DNA from: Candidatus Brachythrix odensensis
Lineage (GTDB): Bacteria > Chloroflexota > Anaerolineae > J036 > Brachytrichaceae
NCBI GenBank assembly: GCA_016714465.1
Contig: JADKDT010000004.1
Span: forward strand, 62,001-126,000
Direction of reading: 5' to 3'
DNA length: 64,000 bases
Each line of letters starts with the position of its first letter. Positions within the stretch are counted from its first letter, which is position 1. The position numbers and the translations under genes were made by a program. Shown here one piece after another: positions 1 to 7,370 of this stretch. The notes under the pieces are model-generated. The model did no database searches. It was not told the DNA's origin and saw only the letters and a program-made list of their open reading frames with translations.

Positions 1-268
1 GCCGATCGGCGATGGCCCGGCTGCGCACGAGCGGCGTCGCGCCCTCGCCCAACGTAAGCGCCTCATCCGGCCGCTCGACCGGCAGGGCCGGCGCATACCG
101 CCACATCCCGCGCCGGGCCGGGTCGATCATCGGCCCGGCATCGTAGTCGACGGTCAGCATCCCGCCGCAAGCGCCGCAGAAGTTCGACACCGGGCTCTCG
201 GCTGGCTGACCGCACAGCGCGCAGCGCAGCCAGAAACGGGGCGAGCCGTTACTTGCAGCGGATGTCAT
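1..268 (-). CDS. Threonine synthase-like PLP enzyme, N-terminal fragment
   Basis: The gene runs off the left edge of the window, so only about 89 N-terminal residues are visible. They contain two Cys pairs (CALCG and CGACG) that look like a small zinc ribbon, then a WRYAPALP stretch and LGEGATPLV. That order is typical of the N-terminus of threonine synthase and its paralogues, which form threonine from O-phosphohomoserine with pyridoxal phosphate. The PLP lysine lies outside the window. The ATG at 268 overlaps the last 20 bases of the upstream aldolase gene, so the two are probably co-transcribed. A paralogue acting on another substrate is possible. Confidence 0.65.
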   Translation of the reverse strand, partial: MTSAASNGSPRFWLRCALCGQPAESPVSNFCGACGGMLTVDYDAGPMIDPARRGMWRYAPALPVERPDEALTLGEGATPLVRSRAIADR

Positions 269-1160
269 CCCAGCCGAATTCCTCGAGCCGCTTCTGCAGC
301 GCGGCGTACTTCTCGGGCGGGGTCGTGCGCTGGGGCAGGCGCGACGGGCCGCAGTCGATGCCGCACATCTTGAGCATGGCCTTGCCGGCCGGGCCGCCGC
401 CAAAGTCGAGCAGGATCTGCACGCTGTCGCGGGCGCGGGTCATCTCGCGCATCGCGGTCGGCATGTCGCCCTTTTCAAAGGCGGCGATGACGCGGTTGTA
501 GATCGGGGCGCTGTAGTTGAAGCTGCTCCCGATCGCGCCGTGCGCGCCGGCCACCAGGCCGCTCAACAGGACCTCATCCCGCCCGAACAGCATGTTGTTC
601 TTCCCGCCGTCAGCGGCCACGCAGTTGGCGAACTCCATCAGGTTCTCATCGGTGAACTTGATCCCGGCAAAGGTCGGGATGCGGTCGCGGGCCATCTCGC
701 TGAAGGCGACCATGTTGAAGCGGACCTGGGTGAGGACCGGGATGTGATAGTAGTAATACGGCGTTTCGGGGGCCTTGCTGGCCACGGCCGCGCACCAATC
801 GACCAGGTCGGCCAGGGTTGCCGGGCGAAGCACGCTCGGGGCAACGGTGGCGATGGCGTGCGCGCCGGCCTTGGCCGCGTGGGCGGCGAGGGCCTGGGCG
901 TCGCCGATGCTGTTGTGGCCGACGTGGGCGATGAGCTTGAGCCAGCCCTTCGACACCTCGCACCAGCGCTGGAAATGGCGCTGGCGCTCGTCGGTGGTCA
1001 TGCTGACGCCTTCGCCGGTGCTGCCGCACACAAAGACGCCCGACACGCCGTTGCGGGCGAGCAGTTCGGCGTGCTTCTCGATCGGATCCAGATTGAGCGA
1101 GCCATCCGCGTTGAAGGCGGTGTAGGTCGCGGCCACGAGGCCGCTGAGCAGGTGGGTCAT
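249..1160 (-). CDS. N-acetylneuraminate lyase / dihydrodipicolinate synthase family aldolase
   Basis: A 303-residue class I aldolase of the DapA/NanA family. GSTGEG (residues 46-51) is the pyruvate-carboxylate loop, YYYYHIP (135-141) carries the catalytic tyrosine, and AGIKFTD places the Schiff-base lysine at K168. The tyrosine-rich YYYHIP form and the GIKFTD context resemble N-acetylneuraminate lyase more than lysine-pathway DapA. The substrate could still be another 2-keto-3-deoxy sugar acid. The ATG at 1160 has AAGGAG ten bases upstream and overlaps the preceding stop as ATGA, implying translational coupling. The open frame extends further upstream, but that part is antisense to the neighbouring gene frame and is not coding. 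Confidence 0.85.
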   Translation of the reverse strand: MTHLLSGLVAATYTAFNADGSLNLDPIEKHAELLARNGVSGVFVCGSTGEGVSMTTDERQRHFQRWCEVSKGWLKLIAHVGHNSIGDAQALAAHAAKAGAHAIATVAPSVLRPATLADLVDWCAAVASKAPETPYYYYHIPVLTQVRFNMVAFSEMARDRIPTFAGIKFTDENLMEFANCVAADGGKNNMLFGRDEVLLSGLVAGAHGAIGSSFNYSAPIYNRVIAAFEKGDMPTAMREMTRARDSVQILLDFGGGPAGKAMLKMCGIDCGPSRLPQRTTPPEKYAALQKRLEEFGWDDIRCK

Positions 1161-2113
1161 GAGTTGGTTTCTCCTTGAGGTTGGGTCAGGTGGACGAGGC
1201 CGTCGCCGGCGTTGACGCGGTGCAGCGCGCGCAGGGTGATGACGACCCCATCGCGATCCGCCCGCACTTCGGCGAGGGGCTCGCCGATGAGATTGAAGAT
1301 GGTTCCGAGCCGCTGGCCGGCCGTCACCGGCTGAAGCAATTCGACATCGGACCGAAAGTGCCCGGCGCAGGGGGCCGAGATGATTTGGTCGAGATTGCCG
1401 TCGCCGATCAAACGGCGCGGCGGGGCGTATTCGGGCGCGCCTTCGAGCATGCCCAGGTGGCGCATGACGTTGAAGACGCCCCGGACGAAACAGGTCAGTG
1501 TCTCGTCGGTCACCCGCCCGCCGCCGGGGGCCTCGGTGTACATGCACGGCACACCCAGCGCGTCGGCGGCGCTCAGGCTGCGCCCGGGCGGGATGGGCGC
1601 GGGATGGGCCCACAGCACCGGCGCGCCAAAGGCCTCGGCCAGGGCGCGGTTGGCCTGGTGCAGCGGCGCATCGCTTGCTGTGTAGCCGGCGAGCGTTGGG
1701 ATCGCGTAGGCCACTCCGCCGCTATGGATGTCGATCAGCCCGTCCGAGCCGGCGATGACCTGATCGCTGAGCACCCGGGCGATCCGCTCGGTGAGCGTGC
1801 CATCGGCCTTGCCCGGAAAAGCCCGGGCGAGGTTGGCCCCGTCGACCGGGCTCAGCCGGGTGATGGCCTCATAGGCGGCAACGTTGGACACCGGGACCAT
1901 GACCAGTTCGCCGCGCAACGCGCGCGGATCGAGTTGGTCGCAGACACGATGGATAACTTCGGGGCCGTCGTATTCATCGCCATGCACAGCACCGAGCACG
2001 GCCAGGCGCGGGCCGGGCGTCGCGCCGCGCGCGCGCAGGAGCGGCAGCCGCCACATCCCGCCGTCGGCGCGCGGCGTCACGTCCAGCCAGGTTCGTTCGC
2101 GGGTCGCGTCCAT
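1157..2113 (-). CDS. Succinylglutamate desuccinylase/aspartoacylase family (M14-like) deacylase
   Basis: A 318-residue zinc hydrolase of the AstE/AspA family. GAVHGDEYDG supplies zinc ligands H44 and E47, and DIHSGG supplies the third ligand H130. DGANLARAFPG (91-101) matches the substrate-carboxylate Asn-Arg segment. Family members remove acyl groups from N-acyl amino acids or related amides. The C-terminal third is the usual beta-rich lid (barrel-sandwich) domain of predicted deacylases. It sits between the FAH-family gene (9-base gap) and the aldolase (ATGA overlap), in one minus-strand operon. The true substrate is unknown; an N-acylated intermediate of the same pathway is plausible. Confidence 0.8.
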   Translation of the reverse strand: MDATRERTWLDVTPRADGGMWRLPLLRARGATPGPRLAVLGAVHGDEYDGPEVIHRVCDQLDPRALRGELVMVPVSNVAAYEAITRLSPVDGANLARAFPGKADGTLTERIARVLSDQVIAGSDGLIDIHSGGVAYAIPTLAGYTASDAPLHQANRALAEAFGAPVLWAHPAPIPPGRSLSAADALGVPCMYTEAPGGGRVTDETLTCFVRGVFNVMRHLGMLEGAPEYAPPRRLIGDGNLDQIISAPCAGHFRSDVELLQPVTAGQRLGTIFNLIGEPLAEVRADRDGVVITLRALHRVNAGDGLVHLTQPQGETNS

Positions 2114-2122
2114 TCCCAGAGG

Positions 2123-3040
2123 TCAGGCGACCTGACAGGTGTTCTCGAGCACACCCAGCCCGTCGATCTCGCAGCGCACGACGTCGCCGGCCTTGAGGTA
2201 GATGCCCTTGGCGTCGCCGACGCCGCTGGGCGTGCCGGTCGCGATGATGTCGCCGGTCTGCAGGGTCACCAGGCGCGAGCAATAGGCGATGGTCTCGGCG
2301 ATGTTGAAGATCATCTGGCCGGCTGTGCCGTTCTGGCGGATCTCGCCGTTGACATACAGCCGCATCGCCAGTTTCTCCGGGTCGGGGATCTCATCGGCGG
2401 TGACCAGATACGGGCCCATCGGTCCGGAGTTGTCTTGCCACTTGCCGGCCAGCCAATCAAAAAAGCCGTCGCCGTCGCGCTTGTCGCGACCCTCGGCGAC
2501 GACGAGCTTGCGGCTCGACACGTCGTTGTAAACCGCGTAGCCCGCCACATGCGACATCGCATCCTCGACCTTGATCAACTTGCCGGGCTTGCCAATGACA
2601 AAGGCGACCTCGAGCTCGTAGTCGACGTGGTTGGAGATCTCAGGGAGCAGGATCGGGGCCTGGTGACCGCACAGGGTCGTGATCGGCTTTGAGAACACAC
2701 GCGGGGTGATCTTCGGCTTGTCGACGGCCTTGCCGCCGCCTTCCTGGATGTGGGCCTGATAGTTGCCGGCCAGGCACAATATCTTGGGCGGATCGCCAAG
2801 CGGGGCGTGAAAGGTCACCCCGGCCTCGGGCGTGCCGGCCGCGCCGGTCTTGACCGCGTGGGCGAGCGCGCGGTTTGCGGCGGCCAGGCCGGCCTCGCCC
2901 TGCTCGAGCAGGCCGCGGACCGATGAGGCGACTGACTCACCGCTGGCCTTGGCAGCCGCGCCGAGATCGTAGACGACGCCGTTCTGGACGGCGCCCATGC
3001 GGGTGGAGATTGAAGGGGTGGAATAGGTGACGAGTTTCAT
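2123..3040 (-). CDS. Fumarylacetoacetate hydrolase family protein
   Basis: A 305-residue FAH-superfamily enzyme. GNYQAH (92-97) begins the catalytic domain, YELEVAFVIG provides metal ligands E142 and E144, and YNDVSSR provides D173. GTPSGVGDAK near the C-terminus is the conserved glycine-rich strand. Members cleave or decarboxylate 2,4-dioxo acids, and include 2-keto-3-deoxy-L-fuconate-type enzymes. With RraA, two Gfo/Idh oxidoreductases and a NanA-like aldolase in the same block, sugar-acid catabolism is the likeliest role. The ATG at 3040 begins a typical MKLVTYS N-terminus. The gene is the first downstream of a palindrome in the intergenic space. Confidence 0.85.
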   Translation of the reverse strand: MKLVTYSTPSISTRMGAVQNGVVYDLGAAAKASGESVASSVRGLLEQGEAGLAAANRALAHAVKTGAAGTPEAGVTFHAPLGDPPKILCLAGNYQAHIQEGGGKAVDKPKITPRVFSKPITTLCGHQAPILLPEISNHVDYELEVAFVIGKPGKLIKVEDAMSHVAGYAVYNDVSSRKLVVAEGRDKRDGDGFFDWLAGKWQDNSGPMGPYLVTADEIPDPEKLAMRLYVNGEIRQNGTAGQMIFNIAETIAYCSRLVTLQTGDIIATGTPSGVGDAKGIYLKAGDVVRCEIDGLGVLENTCQVA

Positions 3041-3058
3041 TTGTTAAAAGTAGGTTTT

Positions 3059-3097
3059 GGCAGAGATACCCCGGGCTCCGCCGGGGGTATCTCTGCC
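3059..3097. repeat. Palindromic intergenic element 1
   Basis: Fourteen-base arms (GGCAGAGATACCCC) pair perfectly around an 11-base GC-rich centre containing GGGCTCCGCC. It lies between two co-directional genes, after the Gfo/Idh stop and before the FAH start. No T-tract follows on either strand, so a strong intrinsic terminator is not obvious. Confidence 0.75.
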
Positions 3098-3139
3098 GGC
3101 AATTTGTTTAGTCTGGCGCGCCACGGATCTGCCGATAGA

Positions 3140-4159
3140 TCAATAAACCATCTCCAGGAGCTTCGCCACGCGCAGGGCGTCCTCGCCCGTCGCGACTGGC
3201 GCGCCCTGAATGAAGCGGCGCACAAACTCGATCCCGGCGATCCCGCCATACGCGCCGGATTCGGGCAGCTCGTAAGTCACCGTGCGGCGCGGCGCAAACG
3301 CCCAGTCGGGATGAGTGCTCTCGAAGTTGACTGTGCTCGGGGATTTGGTGGGCGTCCACCATACCCGCCCCAGCCGGCCAATGAAGGCCAGATGGGTGTC
3401 ATTGCCAGACTGGTTGTAGAAGCCGCCCCCGCTCTGGGCCAGCACGTAGCCGCAACTCAGGCTGCCCGCCGCGCCGTTGGCGAAGGTCAGGCTGAGCGCC
3501 GCGACATCCTCCACGTCGACGGCCTCGCCACTGCGGGTGGCGATCCGCCCGCTGGCGGCGACGATGGCCTGCCCCGTCACATACGGGGCCAGATCGAGGT
3601 AGTGACAGCCCAACCAATGCAGCACACCACCGCCCGAGAGCGTCTTGTTGAACAGCCAGTGCTTTGGGTCGCGGAAGCGCAACTGGGTGGTGAAATAACG
3701 CATTTCCACCGCCACCAGTTCGCCAAGCAGCCCGTCGGCGACAAAAGTCCGAGCGGCCAGCGCGGCCGGGTGCAATCGATTTTGGTAGCACACCCCCAGC
3801 GCCAGACCCGCCTGCCGGGCCACCTCGACAATCTGAGCGGTCTCGGCGGCCGAGCGCCCCACCGGCTTCTCGGCCAGGACGGGCTTGCCCGCGCGCAGCG
3901 CCTGAATGATCACCTCGACCGCCCGGTCGTTGCGCGGGCAGGCGACGACGAAGTCGATCTCGCCGCGGAGCGCCTCGCTCAAATCGAGACTGAGCGCGCC
4001 AATCCGTTCGGGGTGCGCGGCACGGGCCTCTTCGAGCAGCCCGGCGTCGTTCGGATCGCTTGCGACGAGGGTAATCGCGGTCACTTCGGGCAGCGCCTGC
4101 AGGGTGCGCAGGTGCCCGAGAAAGTGCGGGTTCTCAGGTCCGATCAGTAGGGCTTTCAT
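3140..4159 (-). CDS. Gfo/Idh/MocA family oxidoreductase
   Basis: A 339-residue NAD(P)-dependent dehydrogenase-type protein. The N-terminal Rossmann fold is followed by AEKPVGRS with the family EKP lysine motif (97-99) and a C-terminal GFO_IDH_MocA domain. The nucleotide loop is atypical (LLIGPENPHF rather than GxGxxG). I chose the ATG at 4159 (MKALLIG) over the upstream frame extension because family proteins begin right at this strand. Members oxidise or epimerise sugars and inositols. A second paralogue follows upstream at 4260-5345, separated only by a palindrome, suggesting consecutive steps on one sugar. Confidence 0.8.
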   Translation of the reverse strand: MKALLIGPENPHFLGHLRTLQALPEVTAITLVASDPNDAGLLEEARAAHPERIGALSLDLSEALRGEIDFVVACPRNDRAVEVIIQALRAGKPVLAEKPVGRSAAETAQIVEVARQAGLALGVCYQNRLHPAALAARTFVADGLLGELVAVEMRYFTTQLRFRDPKHWLFNKTLSGGGVLHWLGCHYLDLAPYVTGQAIVAASGRIATRSGEAVDVEDVAALSLTFANGAAGSLSCGYVLAQSGGGFYNQSGNDTHLAFIGRLGRVWWTPTKSPSTVNFESTHPDWAFAPRRTVTYELPESGAYGGIAGIEFVRRFIQGAPVATGEDALRVAKLLEMVY

Positions 4160-4205
4160 CGAAGCGGATGTCTCCAGGTTTGGAGCTTCAAGCAAAACAC
4201 ATTAT

Positions 4206-4248
4206 CGGAGGAGAAATCCCCCGGCTTCGCCGGGGGATTTCTCCTCCG
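4206..4248. repeat. Palindromic intergenic element 2 (20-bp perfect arms)
   Basis: A perfect 20-base inverted repeat with a three-base loop (TTC at 4226-4228). The centre is CCCCCGGCTTCGCCGGGGG and the outer arms read CGGAGGAGAAAT. It separates the two Gfo/Idh genes, which are on the same strand. The centre matches elements 1, 3 and 13, whereas the outer arm does not. Confidence 0.8.
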
Positions 4249-4259
4249 GAAAAGGTACT

Positions 4260-5345
4260 TTAGGAGGGTCCGGCGTCAATCATGACCTTGGCGTTGCCCT
4301 GCTTGTGCGACTCGAGGATGGCCAGCAGCACGGCCAGAGTCTGGCGAGCCGCCCGCGGGGGCGAAAGCGCCGGCTTTGCCCCGGTGTCCAGGGCCTGGAC
4401 CAACTCGGACAAGGTGCCGAGCTCGCGGTCGGCCAGCCAGTCCTCGTGTCCGATGGCCTGGGTGACGCTGATCGCGCCGCGGGTCGAGGTCGCCGGCGGC
4501 CCATCGACCCGATTCACGACAATCTGCCCGTCACCGGCCATGCGCGCGACGGCGTTCTCGAACACCATCTCAAGCACGTTGGTCGCATTGTTGCTCTTGA
4601 GCATCATCATGTTTGCCCGCACACCGTTGGCGAACTTGATGTAAGCGTTGGCCGAGGGCTCGCTCGTGATCTCGTTCCCGCCATCGCCGCGATAGCGGTC
4701 GAAGCCATCAAAACCGTCCTCGAGTTCGCCAATCAGCCACTCGGGCCGGGCATCCGCCAGAAAACAAAGCATGTCGAAGATGTGGGTGCCGTTGCGGAAC
4801 ATCATCGCCCGCGAGTAATACATCGTGGCGGTCAGGATCTTGAGCTCGCCATAGGTCTTGTCGCGGACAAGCTCGCGGGCCTTGTGGAAGATCGGCATCC
4901 AGCGCCGGGTGTGGCTGACCGTCATCGCGGTGTTGTTGCGCTCCACGGCCTCGATCATCCGGTCGGCGTCGGCCAGGGTCGTCGCGATCGGCTTCTCGCA
5001 CCAGATGCCCCTCACGCCGCGATTGGCCGCGTTGACGACGATGTCGGCGTGCTTGTCGTCGGGGGTGATGACGCTGACGATGTCGGGCTTTTCAGCTTCG
5101 AGCATCTCGCGGTAGTCCGAATACAGCCGCGTGTCAGGATGAACATCCCGCCAGGTCGCATTGAACTTCTCGAGCGCGGCGGGCATCAGATCGCATGCCC
5201 CGACAAGTTTGACCCGCGGATGGGCGGCATACGCCGAAACATGCGAACGGGGCATGGGATCCGTTGCGGAGAGGGAGCGGGGTTTGGGCAGGCGCCCCTG
5301 CGAAATCTGACTAAGGCCGATAACGGCCGCCGTATACGTCTTCAT
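4260..5345 (-). CDS. Gfo/Idh/MocA family oxidoreductase (second paralogue)
   Basis: A 361-residue Rossmann dehydrogenase-like protein: N-terminal strand TAAVIGLSQIS, then SVITPDDKHAD and WCEKPIATT with the EKP motif at 117-119, then HTRRWMP at the start of the substrate domain. The glycine loop is degenerate. No secretion signal is visible, so it is cytoplasmic. It is only distantly similar to the neighbouring paralogue at 3140-4159, so the pair is not a recent duplication. It lies 31 bases downstream of the ABC permease genes, linking sugar uptake with oxidation. The exact substrate cannot be read from sequence. Confidence 0.8.
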   Translation of the reverse strand: MKTYTAAVIGLSQISQGRLPKPRSLSATDPMPRSHVSAYAAHPRVKLVGACDLMPAALEKFNATWRDVHPDTRLYSDYREMLEAEKPDIVSVITPDDKHADIVVNAANRGVRGIWCEKPIATTLADADRMIEAVERNNTAMTVSHTRRWMPIFHKARELVRDKTYGELKILTATMYYSRAMMFRNGTHIFDMLCFLADARPEWLIGELEDGFDGFDRYRGDGGNEITSEPSANAYIKFANGVRANMMMLKSNNATNVLEMVFENAVARMAGDGQIVVNRVDGPPATSTRGAISVTQAIGHEDWLADRELGTLSELVQALDTGAKPALSPPRAARQTLAVLLAILESHKQGNAKVMIDAGPS

Positions 5346-5376
5346 GCTTGAGGAAATGGCCCGCCAAATCGGCGGG

Positions 5377-6276
5377 CTATCTGGATTTTGGATCGACGGC
5401 GTCGCGCAGGGCGTCGCCGATAAAGTTGATGGATACGACCGTGACGACGATAAACAGCCCGGGCGCGAACCAGGTCCAGGGCAGATTTTCGAGAATGTCG
5501 AGGCTGCGGGCGGTCTCGACCATGTTCCCCCAGCTCGGAATGGGCGGTTGCACGCCCTGGCCGAGGAAGCTCAGACCCGCCTCGAGCAGGATGGCGTTGG
5601 CGATCCCGAACGTGGCGAAGACCAGTAGTGAGGCCAGGGTCTGGGGCAGGATGTGGACGAACATCTGGCGGCCTTTGCTGGCCCCCAGACTCTGGGCCGC
5701 AATGACATACTCGGCATTGCGCAGGACCAGGGTTTGCCCGCGGATGAGCCGGGCGAGCTGGGGCCAGGTAAGCAGCCCGATGACGGCCATGATGCCGTAG
5801 ATGGTGGCCTCGCTCGGGAGCAGATTGGCGACGATCGGGACCGCGGCCATGATGATGATGATCGGGGGGAAAGCCATGATCACGTCGGTCAGCCGCATCA
5901 CGATATTGTCAACCAGCCCACCGTAGAAACCCGAGATAAGGCCTAGCACGGTCCCGATCGAGACCGACAGAGTGACAGCCACCAGACCCACCAGGAGCGA
6001 GATCCGCCCGCCATAGATCGTGCGCGAGAAAACGTCCCGCCCAGTCCGATCCGTGCCAAAGATGTGTTCGGCGGTGGGTGGCTTGGATCGGTTGAGCAGG
6101 TCATTTTTGAGCGGATCCTGCTGGGCGACGATCGGGGCGGCAATCGCCAGAATCGCCATGATGGCGACGACGACGAGTCCGACGAGAGCGAGTTTGCTGC
6201 GCCGGAAGCGCTTCCACGCGCGCTGAGTGGGTGAATTCCCGGTGGAGAGACTCTGAGCGGTTGCTGGAATAAGCAT
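5377..6276 (-). CDS. ABC transporter permease, DppC/OppC type
   Basis: A 299-residue inner-membrane permease. The N-terminal OppC segment (KRFRRSKLALVGLVVV) carries the first membrane helix, HIFGTDRTGRDVFSR is the family's periplasmic signature, and SLGASKGRQMFVHILP is the EAA loop that contacts the ATPase. About six membrane segments are evident. It forms a heterodimer with the DppB-type partner encoded 18 bases upstream. Together with the binding lipoprotein at 7371-9185 it forms an oligopeptide/nickel-type importer. No cognate ATPase gene is in the window. Confidence 0.88.
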   Translation of the reverse strand: MLIPATAQSLSTGNSPTQRAWKRFRRSKLALVGLVVVAIMAILAIAAPIVAQQDPLKNDLLNRSKPPTAEHIFGTDRTGRDVFSRTIYGGRISLLVGLVAVTLSVSIGTVLGLISGFYGGLVDNIVMRLTDVIMAFPPIIIIMAAVPIVANLLPSEATIYGIMAVIGLLTWPQLARLIRGQTLVLRNAEYVIAAQSLGASKGRQMFVHILPQTLASLLVFATFGIANAILLEAGLSFLGQGVQPPIPSWGNMVETARSLDILENLPWTWFAPGLFIVVTVVSINFIGDALRDAVDPKSR

Positions 6277-6294
6277 GTCGTTTCCTGCCGGCGG

Positions 6295-7251
6295 TCAGGC
6301 GTAGCGAATCTTGGGGTTGATAAGGGCGTAGACGATATCGGTCAGGAGATTGAAGATGAGGACCGCCGTCGCCGTCACGAGCGTCACACCCATCATGAGC
6401 GGGAAGTCGCGCGAGTTGACCCCATCGACAAACACCGAGCCCATGCCCGGCCAGGCAAAAATGGTCTCGGTAAACACAGCGCCGGCCAACAGGTTTGGAA
6501 TCGAAAAGCCGATCACGGTGACGATCGGGATGAGGGCGTTGCTCAGGGCATGCTTGAGGATCACGGCCCGTTCGGACAGCCCTTTGGCGCGGGCCGTCGT
6601 CACATACTGCTCGCTGATCACGTCCAACATACTGGCCCGGGTGTAGCGCAGCATGCTGGCGATGTAGTTGGCGCTCAGGATCAGAGCCGGCAATGCGAGA
6701 TGATGGAGCGTATCGATGACGCTCTCTTCCTGACCGAGCGTGTGCATCCCGCCGGCTGGAAAGAGCCGCAGGCCGAGCGAGAAGACAAACAGCGAGCCCA
6801 GGCCGATCAGAAAAGCGGGCGTGCTGACGCCGAGGAAGACGCCGCCGGTCAGAATCATGTCGATGACCGAATACTTGCGCAGGGCCGAGAAGATACCCAG
6901 CGGCACGCCGACAACGATGCCGATACTGAGCGCCGTCGCCATAAGCATCAGGGTCGCCGGGATGCGCTCCAGAATGACGGGCCAGACCGGATCAAACGTC
7001 TTGAGGCGATATCCCAGGTTGCCCTGCAATGCCTGCCCCAGCCAGTTCAAGTAACGAACGGGGAGCGGCTGGTCAAAGCCGAACTTCGTCCTGAGCGCAG
7101 CAAGCGTAGCCGGGTCGCTACCCAGTTCAGGACTGATGTAGGCCGACAACGGATCACCGGGAGCCAGTGAGATCAAAAGGAACACCGCCATGGTGATCCC
7201 GATGAGCACCGGGATGTTAATCAGCACGCGGCGAACGATGTATTGGACCAT
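6295..7251 (-). CDS. ABC transporter permease, DppB/OppB type
   Basis: A 318-residue permease with six predicted membrane helices. The N-terminus IVRRVLINIPVLIGITMAV is the classic OppB first helix, and the EAA motif reads ARAKGLSERAVILKHAL. The LAPGDPL segment after helix 1 is also typical of the family. It lies between the binding-protein gene and the DppC-type permease on the same strand. The palindrome between it and the binding-protein gene could uncouple binding-protein and permease expression. Confidence 0.88.
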   Translation of the reverse strand: MVQYIVRRVLINIPVLIGITMAVFLLISLAPGDPLSAYISPELGSDPATLAALRTKFGFDQPLPVRYLNWLGQALQGNLGYRLKTFDPVWPVILERIPATLMLMATALSIGIVVGVPLGIFSALRKYSVIDMILTGGVFLGVSTPAFLIGLGSLFVFSLGLRLFPAGGMHTLGQEESVIDTLHHLALPALILSANYIASMLRYTRASMLDVISEQYVTTARAKGLSERAVILKHALSNALIPIVTVIGFSIPNLLAGAVFTETIFAWPGMGSVFVDGVNSRDFPLMMGVTLVTATAVLIFNLLTDIVYALINPKIRYA

Positions 7252-7290
7252 GGGTCAGTCCCTCAATGTCGAGCGGGCGGTGGAGTTGCT

Positions 7291-7331
7291 GGAATCAACA
7301 CTCCCCGGCCTCGCCGGGGAGTGTTGATTCC
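7291..7331. repeat. Palindromic intergenic element 3 (19-bp perfect arms)
   Basis: Nineteen-base perfect arms around a CTC triloop, centre CCCCGGCCTCGCCGGGG. Outer bases TTGC/GCAA extend the pairing past one mismatch (7286-7336). It lies downstream of the binding-protein gene and upstream of the permeases, a position where processed hairpins often protect the abundant binding-protein mRNA. Confidence 0.8.
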
Positions 7332-7370
7332 GGCAATGTTTTGGGCGCGGGCAGCGGACGGCGGGTGTTG

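Noticed and set aside
1161..1613. Upstream extension of the aldolase frame (about 150 Arg/Pro-rich residues)
   Set aside because: It is antisense-frame translation within the M14 gene on the same strand; composition is Arg/Ala/Pro-rich and the ATG at 1160 has a good ribosome site.
1175..2692. Plus-strand open frame of 505 codons
   Set aside because: Antisense to the M14 and FAH-family genes and rich in Asp/Arg/His as expected for a shadow frame.
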